A stretch of 42,672 bases of DNA from a virus, in IMG/VR virus record IMGVR_UViG_3300045996_000537, positions 1-42,672 of that record, one strand, 5' to 3'. Each line of letters begins with the position of its first letter. Positions within the stretch are counted from its first letter, which is position 1. A program made the position numbers and the translations under genes. Under the pieces are notes generated by a model, which saw only the letters and a list, made by a program, of their open reading frames with translations, did no database searches and was not told where the DNA came from. Shown here piece by piece: positions 16,950 through 24,246 of the stretch.

Positions 16950-17169
16950 TCTCAGCTTCCGTTGGCTGTTCCCACTGTCCTGCGAGATTGTTGAGGGCGT
17001 ATGCGCAACGGGCTTCTATGCTGTTGGGCTTAGCGCCTTTGCCGATAATGGCGGCAGCTTTACGAAACAGTTCAGCGTCCTGCTTCGTCTTGGCCGGTGA
17101 TATGGCGAGCCATTTATCTTCGGAGCCCTCAAAGGTGATGAGGTCTCGGGAACGATTAGGGGCTTGCAC
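16942..17169 (-). CDS. Small protein upstream of terminase, unknown
   Basis: 75 aa: MQAPNRSRDLITFEGSEDKW, then helical DAELFRKAAAIIGKGAKPNSIEARCAYALNNLAGQW. No family was recognised. The stop overlaps the small terminase start by 8 nt, and the ATG lies one base from the stop of the mini-ORF at 17171, so it belongs to the packaging operon. Confidence 0.6.
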   Translation of the reverse strand: MQAPNRSRDLITFEGSEDKWLAISPAKTKQDAELFRKAAAIIGKGAKPNSIEARCAYALNNLAGQWEQPTEAENG

Positions 17170-17170
17170 G

Positions 17171-17239
17171 CTACTTCGCCCCGGCGAACCTGTAGAGCGC
17201 GTCAGCGGCTTTGATCGCGGCGCGATACAAGAGCTTCAT
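17171..17239 (-). CDS. 22-aa basic amphipathic mini-protein
   Basis: Reads MKLLYRAAIKAADALYRFAG plus AK and stop, preceded by AGAAGGG about 9 nt upstream. The sequence would form one amphipathic helix with Lys/Arg on one face. It fits exactly between the stop of the 17366 gene and the ATG of the 17169 gene, which argues for a real coupled ORF, but it is short enough to be chance. Confidence 0.4.
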   Translation of the reverse strand: MKLLYRAAIKAADALYRFAGAK

Positions 17240-17240
17240 G

Positions 17241-17366
17241 CTAGTATCCCTTCTCTGGGTTCATGCCGCGATTCAGCAACTCTCGCTCGATCTCCTCAAC
17301 CTCAAGCAGGCGGCGAAACTCGGCCTCGCACTCTCGCATGAACCGGGCGGACTGTTCTTCCGTCAT
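17241..17366 (-). CDS. 41-aa acidic helical protein
   Basis: ATG 17366 overlaps the stop of the gene above (TAATG). The protein (MTEEQSARFMRECEAEFRRL, LEVEEIERELLNRGMNPEKG) is one long charged helix, probably a coiled coil. No family was recognised. Longer readings in this frame start inside the neighbouring gene and are not supported. Confidence 0.55.
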   Translation of the reverse strand: MTEEQSARFMRECEAEFRRLLEVEEIERELLNRGMNPEKGY

Positions 17367-17545
17367 TAGGCGTTCACCTTTTGCTGGGAGCCTTTGAGCA
17401 GTTCGTGAAAGTCCGGCTTCCGGTAGCCGTCCTGCACCCAGTGCCAAAGCTCGTTTGCCATTTCTACGGCGCGACTTTCGGGAAGCCCCTGGTACTGCGC
17501 GAGGACGAGCTTCAAGCACTCCAATCGCATTTCCGCTGGTGACAT
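17366..17545 (-). CDS. 59-aa helical protein, unknown
   Basis: ATG 17545 (MSPAEMRLECLKLVLAQYQG) has GGGAGAG about 8 nt upstream and lies 16 bases past the terminator at 17561-17585, so it is the first gene of the packaging group. WHWVQDGYRKPDFHELLKG near the end suggests a small alpha-helical domain. No function can be given. Confidence 0.6.
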   Translation of the reverse strand: MSPAEMRLECLKLVLAQYQGLPESRAVEMANELWHWVQDGYRKPDFHELLKGSQQKVNA

Positions 17546-17560
17546 GCTGTCTCTCCCATG

Positions 17561-17585
17561 AAAAACCCCGCCTTGTGGGGCGGGG
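17561..17585 (-). terminator. Intrinsic terminator at the early/late boundary (minus strand)
   Basis: Stem CCCCGCC / GGCGGGG (17566-17572 with 17579-17585), 6-nt loop, followed by five T on the minus strand. It separates the replication-side genes from the packaging and structural genes, so it is a natural control point for late expression. Confidence 0.8.
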
Positions 17586-17636
17586 TGCGGTGTTCGTGCG
17601 CATCCTGGCGCAGTTCTGCAAATCACATTACGCCAC

Positions 17637-18227
17637 TCAGGAATTACGCCATCGATTTGTCAAGCGGTGGTCTGTGGGTATCCCGAAGAACTTCACAAGA
17701 TTGGCAAGGCCGCGCTTGTAATTTACGAAACCCCCAGCATAAAGCTTCTGATCTCTCAGAACCACGAGCGACACCGCATATGAGGCTCGATGGTCTCCTA
17801 CCCCGACAACCTTGGGATTGCTGCCGCAGGCGTCATCGAAATAAGCGATAGCCTTTTTAACCGCGGCGGCTGACCAGTCCCCTCCGCTTGCAGTCGAGCG
17901 GCGCAACGAGTCCCTCGCCAGGATTGCAGCAAGGTATGCCTCGTTCGCGTCGCGATACTCGATGCCGGCCAAATACTCAGCATCTGATATCTCACCACGG
18001 AGAGAATGCCGACCATGCTCACTTTCGGCACGCTGGTCTATCGCTGCGGCTGGCTCAAAGCAGCGGCGGTGCGGTTGAGCGAGGACAACGGCCATAACGC
18101 TTTCGGCCGTCTCCCCTCTCGACTTCCCCGACGCATCCCTGAGCACGCCCGGCTTACGAGGCCGTCCGCTTTTGGAGATTCGGCCCTTACGGTTCTTGCG
18201 CATCACGATCAGTGCCCCTGCGTGCAT
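17637..18227 (-). CDS. 196-aa protein at the early/late boundary, unknown
   Basis: ATG 18227 has AGAGG 6 nt upstream; a second ATG (18203, MRKNRKGRISKSGRPRKPG) is possible. The N-terminus is very basic (residues 9-37) and could bind nucleic acid. The middle has QPHRRCFEPAAAIDQRAES and LRGEISDAEYLAGIEYRDA, a helical pattern I associate with proteins near terminase in rhizobial phages. The last gene before the 17561 terminator, it is a plausible late regulator, but that is inference from position. Confidence 0.55.
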   Translation of the reverse strand: MHAGALIVMRKNRKGRISKSGRPRKPGVLRDASGKSRGETAESVMAVVLAQPHRRCFEPAAAIDQRAESEHGRHSLRGEISDAEYLAGIEYRDANEAYLAAILARDSLRRSTASGGDWSAAAVKKAIAYFDDACGSNPKVVGVGDHRASYAVSLVVLRDQKLYAGGFVNYKRGLANLVKFFGIPTDHRLTNRWRNS

Positions 18228-18235
18228 GTTGGCCT

Positions 18236-18409
18236 CTAGGTTTGGATCTTCAATTCCCTGACCGACTCCGCATAGGTGGTGAGGTCTTGTAGGGTTGGCG
18301 TGCAGTCTCGCTCGATGATGTTGTCTATGGTTGCGTCCATAAGGATTGCTGCGGTTTCGTATGCGTAGTTTGCAGCTTCGATCTCAGCTTTTGACTTAGG
18401 CTCGTTCAT
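18236..18409 (-). CDS. 57-aa helical protein, unknown
   Basis: ATG 18409, MNEPKSKAEIEAANYAYETA then AILMDATIDNIIERDCTPTL. Mostly helical and acidic; no family recognised. It is followed after a short gap by the 18227 gene. The ribosome site GAGGAAAC lies directly upstream. Confidence 0.55.
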   Translation of the reverse strand: MNEPKSKAEIEAANYAYETAAILMDATIDNIIERDCTPTLQDLTTYAESVRELKIQT

Positions 18410-18459
18410 TGTTTCCTCGGTTGGTTTCAGACGAGCCCCCGTCTGGTGGTTGGTGTGGG

Positions 18460-18519
18460 TTAAGCATCCGATTTCAGGCATAGGATTAAATCGGCACTGA
18501 TGTAGAGCGCGATCTTCAT
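18460..18519 (-). CDS. 19-aa mini-ORF coupled to the gene above
   Basis: ATG 18519 overlaps the stop of the 18719 gene (ATGA) with GAGGCGAGG upstream, and the product is MKIALYISADLILCLKSDA. It is hydrophobic enough to touch membrane. It may be a genuine mini-protein or a chance continuation. Confidence 0.3.
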   Translation of the reverse strand: MKIALYISADLILCLKSDA

Positions 18520-18719
18520 CCTCGCCTCCTCGGCCTGCGGTTGCGGTTCCAGGGGAGGCGACCGCCCACCTCAAACCGGCGTGCGTTGCGATTAAACACG
18601 CCGCCGGGATATCGGCCCGTAGATGGCTGCCGCCTAAGCAGTAGCCGGATAAACACCAGCGGAACGGCCGACAAGAATAGGCCCGCGCCGAGTCCTATGT
18701 AGTTGAGCGCCAACTGCAT
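18516..18719 (-). CDS. 67-aa single-pass membrane protein
   Basis: ATG 18719 has GGAGGGGAG upstream and overlaps the preceding stop (ATGA). One N-terminal membrane segment, YIGLGAGLFLSAVPLVFIRLLL (residues 7-28), is followed by an Arg-rich cytoplasmic tail (residues 29-67). No family recognised. An early-region membrane protein of this kind may alter the host envelope. Confidence 0.6.
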   Translation of the reverse strand: MQLALNYIGLGAGLFLSAVPLVFIRLLLRRQPSTGRYPGGVFNRNARRFEVGGRLPWNRNRRPRRRG

Positions 18720-18940
18720 CACTCCCCTCCTTGGCCGTGTGGGGGCTTCCACGCCTCAGCTTTCACAACCCGGCTTCCCGACATGACGAGAGTCGTCGCA
18801 TCGCACAGCACCGCGTTGAGCATGCAGCTTTCGTCCCATAACGGGTTGTCGTTAGGTCCGCCGTAGCGATCTTTTGCTGTCTTGCCGCACGCGCCGCAGA
18901 CCCACACCGAGCCTTCTGGGGCTATCTGATCGTCGCTCAT
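18719..18940 (-). CDS. 73-aa zinc-ribbon-like protein
   Basis: Cys pattern VCGACGKTAKDRYG near residues 14-27 and later Cys at about 39 and 46 (DESCMLNAVLCDATT) suggest a small metal-binding knuckle, though the second pair is not a clean CxxC. The start overlaps the stop of the coiled-coil gene above (ATGA). Function unknown. Confidence 0.55.
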   Translation of the reverse strand: MSDDQIAPEGSVWVCGACGKTAKDRYGGPNDNPLWDESCMLNAVLCDATTLVMSGSRVVKAEAWKPPHGQGGE

Positions 18941-19380
18941 GCCGCCCTCGCCTCTCTAGCGTGGGGAGCAGAGGCGTCTAGCTTCGATTCTACGGCCCCT
19001 GCGGGCTTCGCCTGTGCGTTCTCGTTGGCCTCGGGCTGTGGAGCACGGGCGGCCTGCTCAATCAGCGCCTCTACGGCTGGCGAGCGATGCGGCTGCACAG
19101 CGTTCAAGAGCGCCAGCGATTGAGCCGCCATCCCTCGAATGCCCGTCTCGATCTCGACCACGCGGCTTACGCTCGCGTCCCGTTCGGATTGGAGGACGCC
19201 ACAGCGGTTCTCGGCAGCGTTCAAAGCCGCTTCCAGCTCACGAATGCGTCCATCCCGTTCCGCCACCTGCTCTGCCCTCTCGGCGAACAAAGCGGCGTAT
19301 GCTGTCTCAAGCTTGTCGGCACGCGCCCGCTGCTCTGTCGCGTCACGCTCGATTCCGTCCAACTGATCTCGCATTGTCAT
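18937..19380 (-). CDS. 147-aa coiled-coil protein
   Basis: ATG 19380 (MTMRDQLDGIERDATEQRAR) begins a continuous heptad-type helix running to about residue 90 (ADKLETAYAALFAERAEQVA, RIRELEAALNAAENRCGVLQ). A Pro/Ala-rich flexible end follows. The preceding AGGGGC is near a usable distance. It may be a scaffold-like or regulatory early protein; no domain identifies it. Confidence 0.5.
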   Translation of the reverse strand: MTMRDQLDGIERDATEQRARADKLETAYAALFAERAEQVAERDGRIRELEAALNAAENRCGVLQSERDASVSRVVEIETGIRGMAAQSLALLNAVQPHRSPAVEALIEQAARAPQPEANENAQAKPAGAVESKLDASAPHAREARAA

Positions 19381-19381
19381 C

Positions 19382-19636
19382 TCATGCCCCTTTGGTTTCG
19401 GTTCTACGCGCGGCGTACATGGCTTGACGTTCTTCGGCGGAGAGAGGCCGGTCTCGGAAAAATGTTGTCTGCGGTTTGATAGCGATCGGCGCAACCACAT
19501 CGGCAGCCACTACAGGCTTGGGAGCCTCGATCTGCACAGCTGGCACAGGCAGGCCAGGACATGCCTTGTCGCGGCAGCGGTTCGGGAGGTCCGCAATAAT
19601 TTCAACTTTGCAATGAGCGCATTTGCCTAGGCTCAT
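19382..19636 (-). CDS. 84-aa Cys-cluster protein
   Basis: N-terminal MSLGKCAHCKVEIIADLPNR then CRDKACPGLPVP gives CxxC and CxxxxC pairs about 15 residues apart, a likely zinc ribbon. The remaining part is Val/Ala/Pro-rich with a charged end (RPLSAEERQAMYAARR). ATG overlaps the stop of the DUF1376 gene above, so it is expressed with replication genes. Confidence 0.6.
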   Translation of the reverse strand: MSLGKCAHCKVEIIADLPNRCRDKACPGLPVPAVQIEAPKPVVAADVVAPIAIKPQTTFFRDRPLSAEERQAMYAARRTETKGA

Positions 19637-20187
19637 GACACGAGCCCCTTGCCGCGCAGGTTCTCGACTAGGTATGAGCTGGCTTGGACGCGAGGCTTGC
19701 CGGATTTCTCTTTCTCGGTAGCCCCTTCAGTCCCACTCTCAGAAGTAGTTATAATCTTCTCTTTATGACTAGCTATACAATTGCTAGGTTTTTGCTTGGG
19801 TGTTTGCTGTAGCCCGGCTGTAGCAAATGCTACCCGTTTGCTACCCGTTTGCTTAGCAATTGCTTTCGTAATCCCCGATCTGAAACCGCCCTTTTGGCCG
19901 GCCATAGCGCGTTTTGTGCTTATTTCTTCGGCCTTTGCAATTTCCTCAAGCGCGCGCTTGTTAAAGCCATCCTCATCAAAGAAGGAATTGATAACCCCGC
20001 ACATATTTTTCCATTTGTGAAAACTGACTCGCGCAATAACTGCTCTGCTCCGATCATCTTTCGGCAGTGACAGACCCATCCAACAATGTTGCAACAGGAG
20101 GAAGTACGCCCCGTGTTGCTCGGTCGTGAGGTGCGAAGTTTTCTTCTGATAGTCGCCCATGTAGAAGGCGATCCAAGCGCGGCTCAT
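19633..20187 (-). CDS. DUF1376 (YdaU-like) replication-associated protein
   Basis: 184 aa. The N-terminal domain (residues 1-90) shows the DUF1376 signature: RAWIAFYMGDYQKKTSHLT, EQHGAYFLLLQHCWM, SFHKWKNMCGVINSFFDEDG, KRALEEIAKAEEIS. This family is found in phage replication regions, often where other phages carry an O-type initiator. The C-terminal half is low complexity (KQTGSKRVAFATAGLQQTPK) and its DNA is AT-rich with 11-bp direct repeats, so the origin may lie inside the gene as in lambda O. ATG 20187 overlaps the stop of the T5orf172 gene. Confidence 0.75.
   Translation of the reverse strand: MSRAWIAFYMGDYQKKTSHLTTEQHGAYFLLLQHCWMGLSLPKDDRSRAVIARVSFHKWKNMCGVINSFFDEDGFNKRALEEIAKAEEISTKRAMAGQKGGFRSGITKAIAKQTGSKRVAFATAGLQQTPKQKPSNCIASHKEKIITTSESGTEGATEKEKSGKPRVQASSYLVENLRGKGLVS
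19779..19865. repeat. Iteron-like repeats in an AT-rich stretch (candidate replication origin)
   Basis: CTACCCGTTTG occurs twice in tandem (19830-19840 and 19841-19851), followed in phase by CTTAGCAATTG (19852-19862). TTTGCT elements also occur near 19791 and 19803, and a palindrome AGCAATTGCT at 19855-19864. The flanking 19741-19800 is much more AT-rich than the rest of the genome. No cluster of consensus DnaA boxes was found here. Confidence 0.5.
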
Positions 20188-20561
20188 GGCATCTTGCTCA
20201 TTGCTTTGTCTGCGATGACCCGGACGACTTCTTCGAGGCTGGCGAAGATCCATTCACCGCGCCGCTTGTCGTCAAAGTGCTTGAGGACTACTCGCTCGGC
20301 GGCGATGCAACTGCCGCGCGGTCCCCAGAAGATGTATTTGAGAGCCAGCGGGCGAGCATTGCTGCACTGATGCGTGCGGAGACGCTTCCAAGGGTCAGAG
20401 GCTATGCCGACCTTAACCGGCCCCTCATCACCCTCCTGGAGGACGTACAGCACGTCACCGTGCTTCCAATTGGCTTTCAAGCCCACACCGTCCCAGAGCC
20501 TAGGATCGAGGAAATGAACATTCCAATGGCGCTCAGGCAAAGGCTTCTTGCGGCGGCTCAT
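20184..20561 (-). CDS. T5orf172/GIY-YIG-type nuclease domain protein
   Basis: 125 aa. DVLYVLQEGDEGPVKVGIAS, then DPWKRLRTHQCSNARPLALK and CIAAERVVLKHFDDKRRGEW match the T5orf172 layout, a GIY-YIG relative: the YVL.. and VKVGIA strands carry the nuclease core, followed by a conserved Arg and a Glu on the AE helix. It may cut host or competitor DNA or process branched DNA. It is coupled by 4-nt overlaps to the methyltransferase above and the DUF1376 gene below. Confidence 0.7.
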   Translation of the reverse strand: MSRRKKPLPERHWNVHFLDPRLWDGVGLKANWKHGDVLYVLQEGDEGPVKVGIASDPWKRLRTHQCSNARPLALKYIFWGPRGSCIAAERVVLKHFDDKRRGEWIFASLEEVVRVIADKAMSKMP

Positions 20562-21349
20562 GCGAACGGGCGCTCCTTCAACTCGGCGAACATATCGTCC
20601 TGCTTTGCAGGCGCTGGGCGCTCTTGGAACATGTCAGGCTGCTTGAGAGCGTCAGAAATTCTGCGGCAGGCTATGTCGAAATACTTCGGCTCGATCTCTA
20701 TGCCGATGAACTTGCGGCCGAGCTTGACGGCGGCAACGCCGGTGGTGCCGGAGCCCATGAACGGGTCGAGAATCGTCTCTCCGAAGTTGCTGAACAGCGA
20801 GATCAGTTCTCGCATTAACGAGACGGGCTTCTCGGTTGGATGCAGGCCGCTCCGTTCAGCGTTGTTCGTCATATGAGCGAAAACTCCGCGTCTGCCACCG
20901 CCATTCCAGCGAGCATGTCCTCGGCCGCACCAAGTCGTAGTGATGCACTCGTAAGCGAGTGCCGGACCTTGCCCGTTCAACTTTGGAGTGGCGTCGGGTT
21001 TGTGCCAAATGCAGGTCGTCTTGAACTTAAGGCCTCCCGCGATTAGCGCTTGGCGCCAATGCCAGACGCCTTCGACGTTGCAGAACGCGAGAAGCCACCC
21101 ATCGTTGATGCGTTTGAGGGCAGCTATGACTTCGTCTCGGATTTCGTCTATTCCATCAAACCCGAGAGTCTTCCGTTCGCTGCCGCCATCAGTGCGCCGC
21201 AACTTCACGGCCTGATGCAGATCATGCATTAGCTGCTCATAAGGCGGATCCATGATAACGTGAGACACGCGAGCAAGGATCGGCAAGACTTCCCGACAAT
21301 CCCCGCAATACAGCGTCACTCCTTCGGCCAGTTGCTCGACCCGGCTCAT
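20558..21349 (-). CDS. DNA methyltransferase (N4-cytosine/N6-adenine, DPPY type)
   Basis: 263 aa. Catalytic motif IV is DPPYEQLMHDLHQA (about residues 33-46). The SAM-binding motif comes late, ILDPFMGSGTTGVAAVKLGR (about 193-212), followed by KFIGIEIEPKYFDIACRRI. That order (motif IV before motif I) is the beta class. The target sequence cannot be told. No partner restriction subunit is next to it, so it is an orphan enzyme, probably protecting phage DNA from host restriction or altering regulation. The neighbouring T5orf172 nuclease is not known as a restriction partner. Confidence 0.85.
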   Translation of the reverse strand: MSRVEQLAEGVTLYCGDCREVLPILARVSHVIMDPPYEQLMHDLHQAVKLRRTDGGSERKTLGFDGIDEIRDEVIAALKRINDGWLLAFCNVEGVWHWRQALIAGGLKFKTTCIWHKPDATPKLNGQGPALAYECITTTWCGRGHARWNGGGRRGVFAHMTNNAERSGLHPTEKPVSLMRELISLFSNFGETILDPFMGSGTTGVAAVKLGRKFIGIEIEPKYFDIACRRISDALKQPDMFQERPAPAKQDDMFAELKERPFA

Positions 21350-21666
21350 GTATGGATGCTCCGGTATTCGACTGGCAGCCCGGATGCTTTGGCTGCATCA
21401 ATGCCATGCTGCATGCCGCGACTGATGCCCAAGTCGGTGTAAACAACCGATGCATCCGCAACGCGCTTCCAGGCCAATCCGGCTTCAATTCCCCAATTAC
21501 GCTCCACCGGCGTGGTGTCGTCTAGAATGCCCGGTTGCGTATAAAGAAGATGCGACGCGATCGGTGCCTCGCCCCGCGACAAGGCGTCCCTAACGCACTC
21601 CCGCGCATATCGAACGTTTGCCTCTACGTCTCCAGCATACGGACTTTCGAGGATCACGAGTCTCAC
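21346..21666 (-). CDS. Nucleoside 2-deoxyribosyltransferase-like / DUF4406-type protein
   Basis: 106 aa from GTG 21666, chosen because GTGA overlaps the RusA stop. The Rossmann-like pattern is [60 protein letters not shown], and GISRGMQHGIDAAKASGLPV. This matches short phage proteins related to nucleoside deoxyribosyltransferases, with a possible substrate-side Glu in the ERNWGIEAG region. It may modify or salvage nucleotides during replication; the substrate is unknown. Confidence 0.6.
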   Translation of the reverse strand: MRLVILESPYAGDVEANVRYARECVRDALSRGEAPIASHLLYTQPGILDDTTPVERNWGIEAGLAWKRVADASVVYTDLGISRGMQHGIDAAKASGLPVEYRSIHT

Positions 21667-22052
21667 GCTTCCACCTCGCAGGGAGTGATGACGACGAGAC
21701 AATCAAAGCCAGGCGGCGCCTTGACGTTGGTCGAGCCAAAGCCACGCATGAAGTTCGGACCATCGTCTTCAATGATCTCGTAGCGCTTGAGAACGTCAGG
21801 AATGGCCTTCAAATTGTCGGCGTCTATTGACACATCAGAGGGCAAGCTGACTTGAAGCGTGAACGCGCCCTTGATCGACGGGAGCGGCTTCTGCGTCATC
21901 AGGTAGCGGCCTGCATTCTCGATCCAGGCTTTGTAAGCCTTGGTCTTGCCGCGACCGGGAAGGCGCTTGCCGTTATGACCTACAGCGCCTTTCTTGCGGT
22001 TGAAGAAAAGGGCATTCGTTGATGGGGGGAGCGGGAGCCGCAGCGCGATCAT
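21663..22052 (-). CDS. rusA: RusA-type Holliday junction resolvase
   Basis: 129 aa starting at ATG 22052 ([20 protein letters not shown]). The RusA hallmarks are the PPSTN opening, a middle [14 protein letters not shown], and the metal-binding acidic set in [20 protein letters not shown] then IEDDGPN. It resolves branched DNA, probably ahead of packaging or after annealing by the Rad52-type protein. The start overlaps the stop of the DnaA-domain gene (ATGA). Confidence 0.85.
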   Translation of the reverse strand: MIALRLPLPPSTNALFFNRKKGAVGHNGKRLPGRGKTKAYKAWIENAGRYLMTQKPLPSIKGAFTLQVSLPSDVSIDADNLKAIPDVLKRYEIIEDDGPNFMRGFGSTNVKAPPGFDCLVVITPCEVEA

Positions 22053-22624
22053 TGCGGCGTGCTCCACACCGCTGTCAGCTCGGGAATGACAGCAGTCTCC
22101 AGGTCCCGCAGTATCTGATTGACTAGAAAGTTGACTTCCGGCTGCGCCTCCATGAGTGCGCGGACTTTCCGAACCGCGTGCAGCACGGTCGTATGATCCC
22201 TGCCGCCAAAGCGCCGGCCGATTTCTGGAAGCGACTTGATCGTTAGCGTCTTCGCGATGTACATCGCGATTTGGCGCGGCAGCACGACATTGGCTGTGCG
22301 ACGAGCGGAGAGCAGGTCTCGCGTTGTCACACCAGTTCGGAACCGGACGGCGCGGATGATGTCTTCGACGCGATACCAGCGTTCCTTCGGCTCTTGTGGC
22401 TCGCCTTCAATGCTCAGGATGCGCAACGGCCGGGGCGCGAGGATCAATACTGGCTCGGACGGTTGCTCTGGCTCCGGCTCCAACGCCTCGATCAGTTCAT
22501 CTTCGGTACGCACTTCGACAAGCATCAGAACCGGCGCATGCTTTGCCTGGTGACGTTGAGCGGCGGCCGCAATCCGTGCAGTCCTCGCCTTCTTGGCTTC
22601 GTGCAACTCCATCAATAGGCTCAT
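22049..22624 (-). CDS. DnaA domain IV-only DNA-binding protein (candidate replication initiator or modulator)
   Basis: 191 aa. The first 90 residues are helical and Glu/Pro-rich, with no AAA+ motifs. Residues about 95-170 match the DnaA C-terminal DNA-binding domain: [40 protein letters not shown], and the signature [19 protein letters not shown]. Full DnaA is over 400 aa, so this is a stand-alone domain IV. It could mark a phage origin with DnaA-box-like sites, or compete with host DnaA. It overlaps the HNH gene stop (TGATG) and the RusA start. Confidence 0.85.
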   Translation of the reverse strand: MSLLMELHEAKKARTARIAAAAQRHQAKHAPVLMLVEVRTEDELIEALEPEPEQPSEPVLILAPRPLRILSIEGEPQEPKERWYRVEDIIRAVRFRTGVTTRDLLSARRTANVVLPRQIAMYIAKTLTIKSLPEIGRRFGGRDHTTVLHAVRKVRALMEAQPEVNFLVNQILRDLETAVIPELTAVWSTPQ

Positions 22625-22986
22625 CACCAACGCTCCACTCCGCTGAACCGCTTACGAATCCCGCTGGCGCGCGTGCCAGGCAGAGGACGACCCTTGGGAA
22701 TCTTCTTGATGCCGAGAAACCGCGCGCGCTGCCGAGCGGCCTTGGCGATCATGTTCTGATCGCGCTTCGTCTTGATTTTGGCGCAAGCGATGTGCGCTCG
22801 ACCTCGGTTGCAGGTTTTATTGGAACCGCCCAACTCCAGAGCGATGATATGCTCGTCAATGAACGGCTCGTTCGCTGCTATCGGCAGCAAGCAGACGCAG
22901 CACGTTGAGCCGTCGCGGTCGTGAATGTCCGCAAGTTGCTTCTGCGTGAGGCGGCGGCGCTTCTCTGGAATGACCGGCGCGCTCAT
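22624..22986 (-). CDS. HNH endonuclease
   Basis: 120 aa. Two zinc-type pairs (CCVC near residues 29-32 and the later [11 protein letters not shown]) flank [13 protein letters not shown], which carries the D/E-H catalytic start of an HNH nuclease. The C-terminus is basic ([20 protein letters not shown]). Located among recombination genes rather than next to terminase, it may be a recombination/replication nuclease or a free-standing homing-type enzyme. Start and stop both overlap neighbours. Confidence 0.75.
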   Translation of the reverse strand: MSAPVIPEKRRRLTQKQLADIHDRDGSTCCVCLLPIAANEPFIDEHIIALELGGSNKTCNRGRAHIACAKIKTKRDQNMIAKAARQRARFLGIKKIPKGRPLPGTRASGIRKRFSGVERW

Positions 22987-23180
22987 TGCTCGGCCCTCAT
23001 AAGCGCTATGCGCGCGCTACTGGCTCGCTTTCGCGCACTCGCCGGTTCCGTCGTCCATGCCAGGCGTGCCGTCGCGCACAACTCCTCCCACGTCTTTCGG
23101 GCAGCCCCGTCGTGGTAGACGGGATGCTTTGCTACGTCGGCCTCATAGGCGGCCCGACCCCTGATCCGGAAGCCCCTCAC
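22983..23180 (-). CDS. 65-aa basic protein, unknown
   Basis: MRGFRIRGRAAYEADVAKHP then VYHDGAARKTWEELCATARL. Basic and helical, overlapping NinB and HNH genes by 4 nt on each side. No family recognised. Position in the recombination block suggests it works with DNA. Confidence 0.6.
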   Translation of the reverse strand: MRGFRIRGRAAYEADVAKHPVYHDGAARKTWEELCATARLAWTTEPASARKRASSARIALMRAEQ

Positions 23181-23575
23181 GCCGCATTCTCCTGCGCATC
23201 GTGGAACTTCACGTCATGGTTCGCGCCAAAGGCGAAAATGCACTCGATTAAATCTGTCATTTCGGCTTTCGACAGATCGGATGACGACCGGCCGAGATTC
23301 ACAAACCCGTTGCCGTCGATGTTCGGGACCATCCGCACTTCGCGCTTGAGCGCGTCCAGGAAGATCAACTTCCAATCGTCTGGGGTTAGCTTGATTCCGT
23401 GCCAGGGCAACTGCTGCGCTACGTCAGTCAGCATCGCCCACATGCGATCGTTCTGAGGGATGCTGCGCTTGCTCGCCTTGAACTCGACGCGCGTTCCCCA
23501 CGGGGCTTTAGCTGCCCATGCGGCGACCTTTTGTCGGTCGCCTGCGGTGTGGATGGTGACGAGCGCGCGACCCAT
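23177..23575 (-). CDS. ninB: NinB-type recombination protein
   Basis: 132 aa. Segments GTRVEFKASKRSIPQNDRMW, AMLTDVAQQLPWHGIKLTPD and DWKLIFLDALKREVRMVPNI are the recognisable NinB (Orf) core. In lambda this protein helps load recombinases onto single-stranded DNA, doing the job of RecFOR. Directly downstream of the Rad52-type gene, it forms a phage annealing module with RusA. Confidence 0.85.
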   Translation of the reverse strand: MGRALVTIHTAGDRQKVAAWAAKAPWGTRVEFKASKRSIPQNDRMWAMLTDVAQQLPWHGIKLTPDDWKLIFLDALKREVRMVPNIDGNGFVNLGRSSSDLSKAEMTDLIECIFAFGANHDVKFHDAQENAA

Positions 23576-24246
23576 TATCCGGCCATCCGAATGTTGGGCT
23601 CAAGCTCGACGCCGCGAGCGGTCACGCGCTCTGTGAGGCCCCGCACCTGTTCGCTATCAAGGCCGAAGTCGATACGGACTTGGCGCTCTCCGCGCCACCA
23701 TTCGGATAGGGTTTTCTTGTCTTTGAAATCCCTGATCTTGCGGTGGCACTCGTCAACGTAGAGGTCAGCCGCAGATGGCTCAGGCGGCATATCAGCAACT
23801 TGCCGCTGCTCCTTATCGTAAAGCGCGAGCCCGAACGGATTGCCGAACGTCATCAACGCCCGCTTCATCGCGTCCGTCTCGGCCTCCTTGGCGGCGCTCT
23901 CGATGGCTTCTCCAAGGGCTTCCGGCTTGCTCATGCCGCTGCCGAAGCCGGTGCCTTGGCGAACAACGTCCCCGACACGAACCTCAACCATCGCGAGATA
24001 GCCGACGCGCCACTGCTCGTAGCTGGTGCCGTCCCGTTTCTTCACATTGACCAGATCGCGGTTGGTTTCCTCAAGGCGTGTCGTTGTCCGCTGCCAGCCG
24101 TCGAACCCGAAAATGCGATTGGCTTCAGCGATCGCATGCCAGCCTTCAATGTAACTGACGGTGCGCCCGCCTTGATCGCGGCCCTTGACCTTTGCGCGGT
24201 CGAGCGGAGATTCCAGGGCCGCCTTCTGCTGGTCAGTGAAGGTCAC
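23575..24246 (-). CDS. Rad52/22-type single-strand annealing protein
   Basis: 223 aa. N-terminal DNA-binding fold: QQKAALESPLDRAKVKGRDQ, RTVSYIEGWHAIAEANRIFG, FDGWQRTT, then GYLAMVEVRVGDVVRQGTGF and ESAAKEAETDAMKRALMTFG, all characteristic of the Rad52 family. It would anneal complementary single strands during replication and repair. The variable C-terminus (from about 145) carries a helical region without known motif. The single-base overlap with the NinB gene suggests co-expression. Confidence 0.85.
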   Translation of the reverse strand: MTFTDQQKAALESPLDRAKVKGRDQGGRTVSYIEGWHAIAEANRIFGFDGWQRTTTRLEETNRDLVNVKKRDGTSYEQWRVGYLAMVEVRVGDVVRQGTGFGSGMSKPEALGEAIESAAKEAETDAMKRALMTFGNPFGLALYDKEQRQVADMPPEPSAADLYVDECHRKIRDFKDKKTLSEWWRGERQVRIDFGLDSEQVRGLTERVTARGVELEPNIRMAG

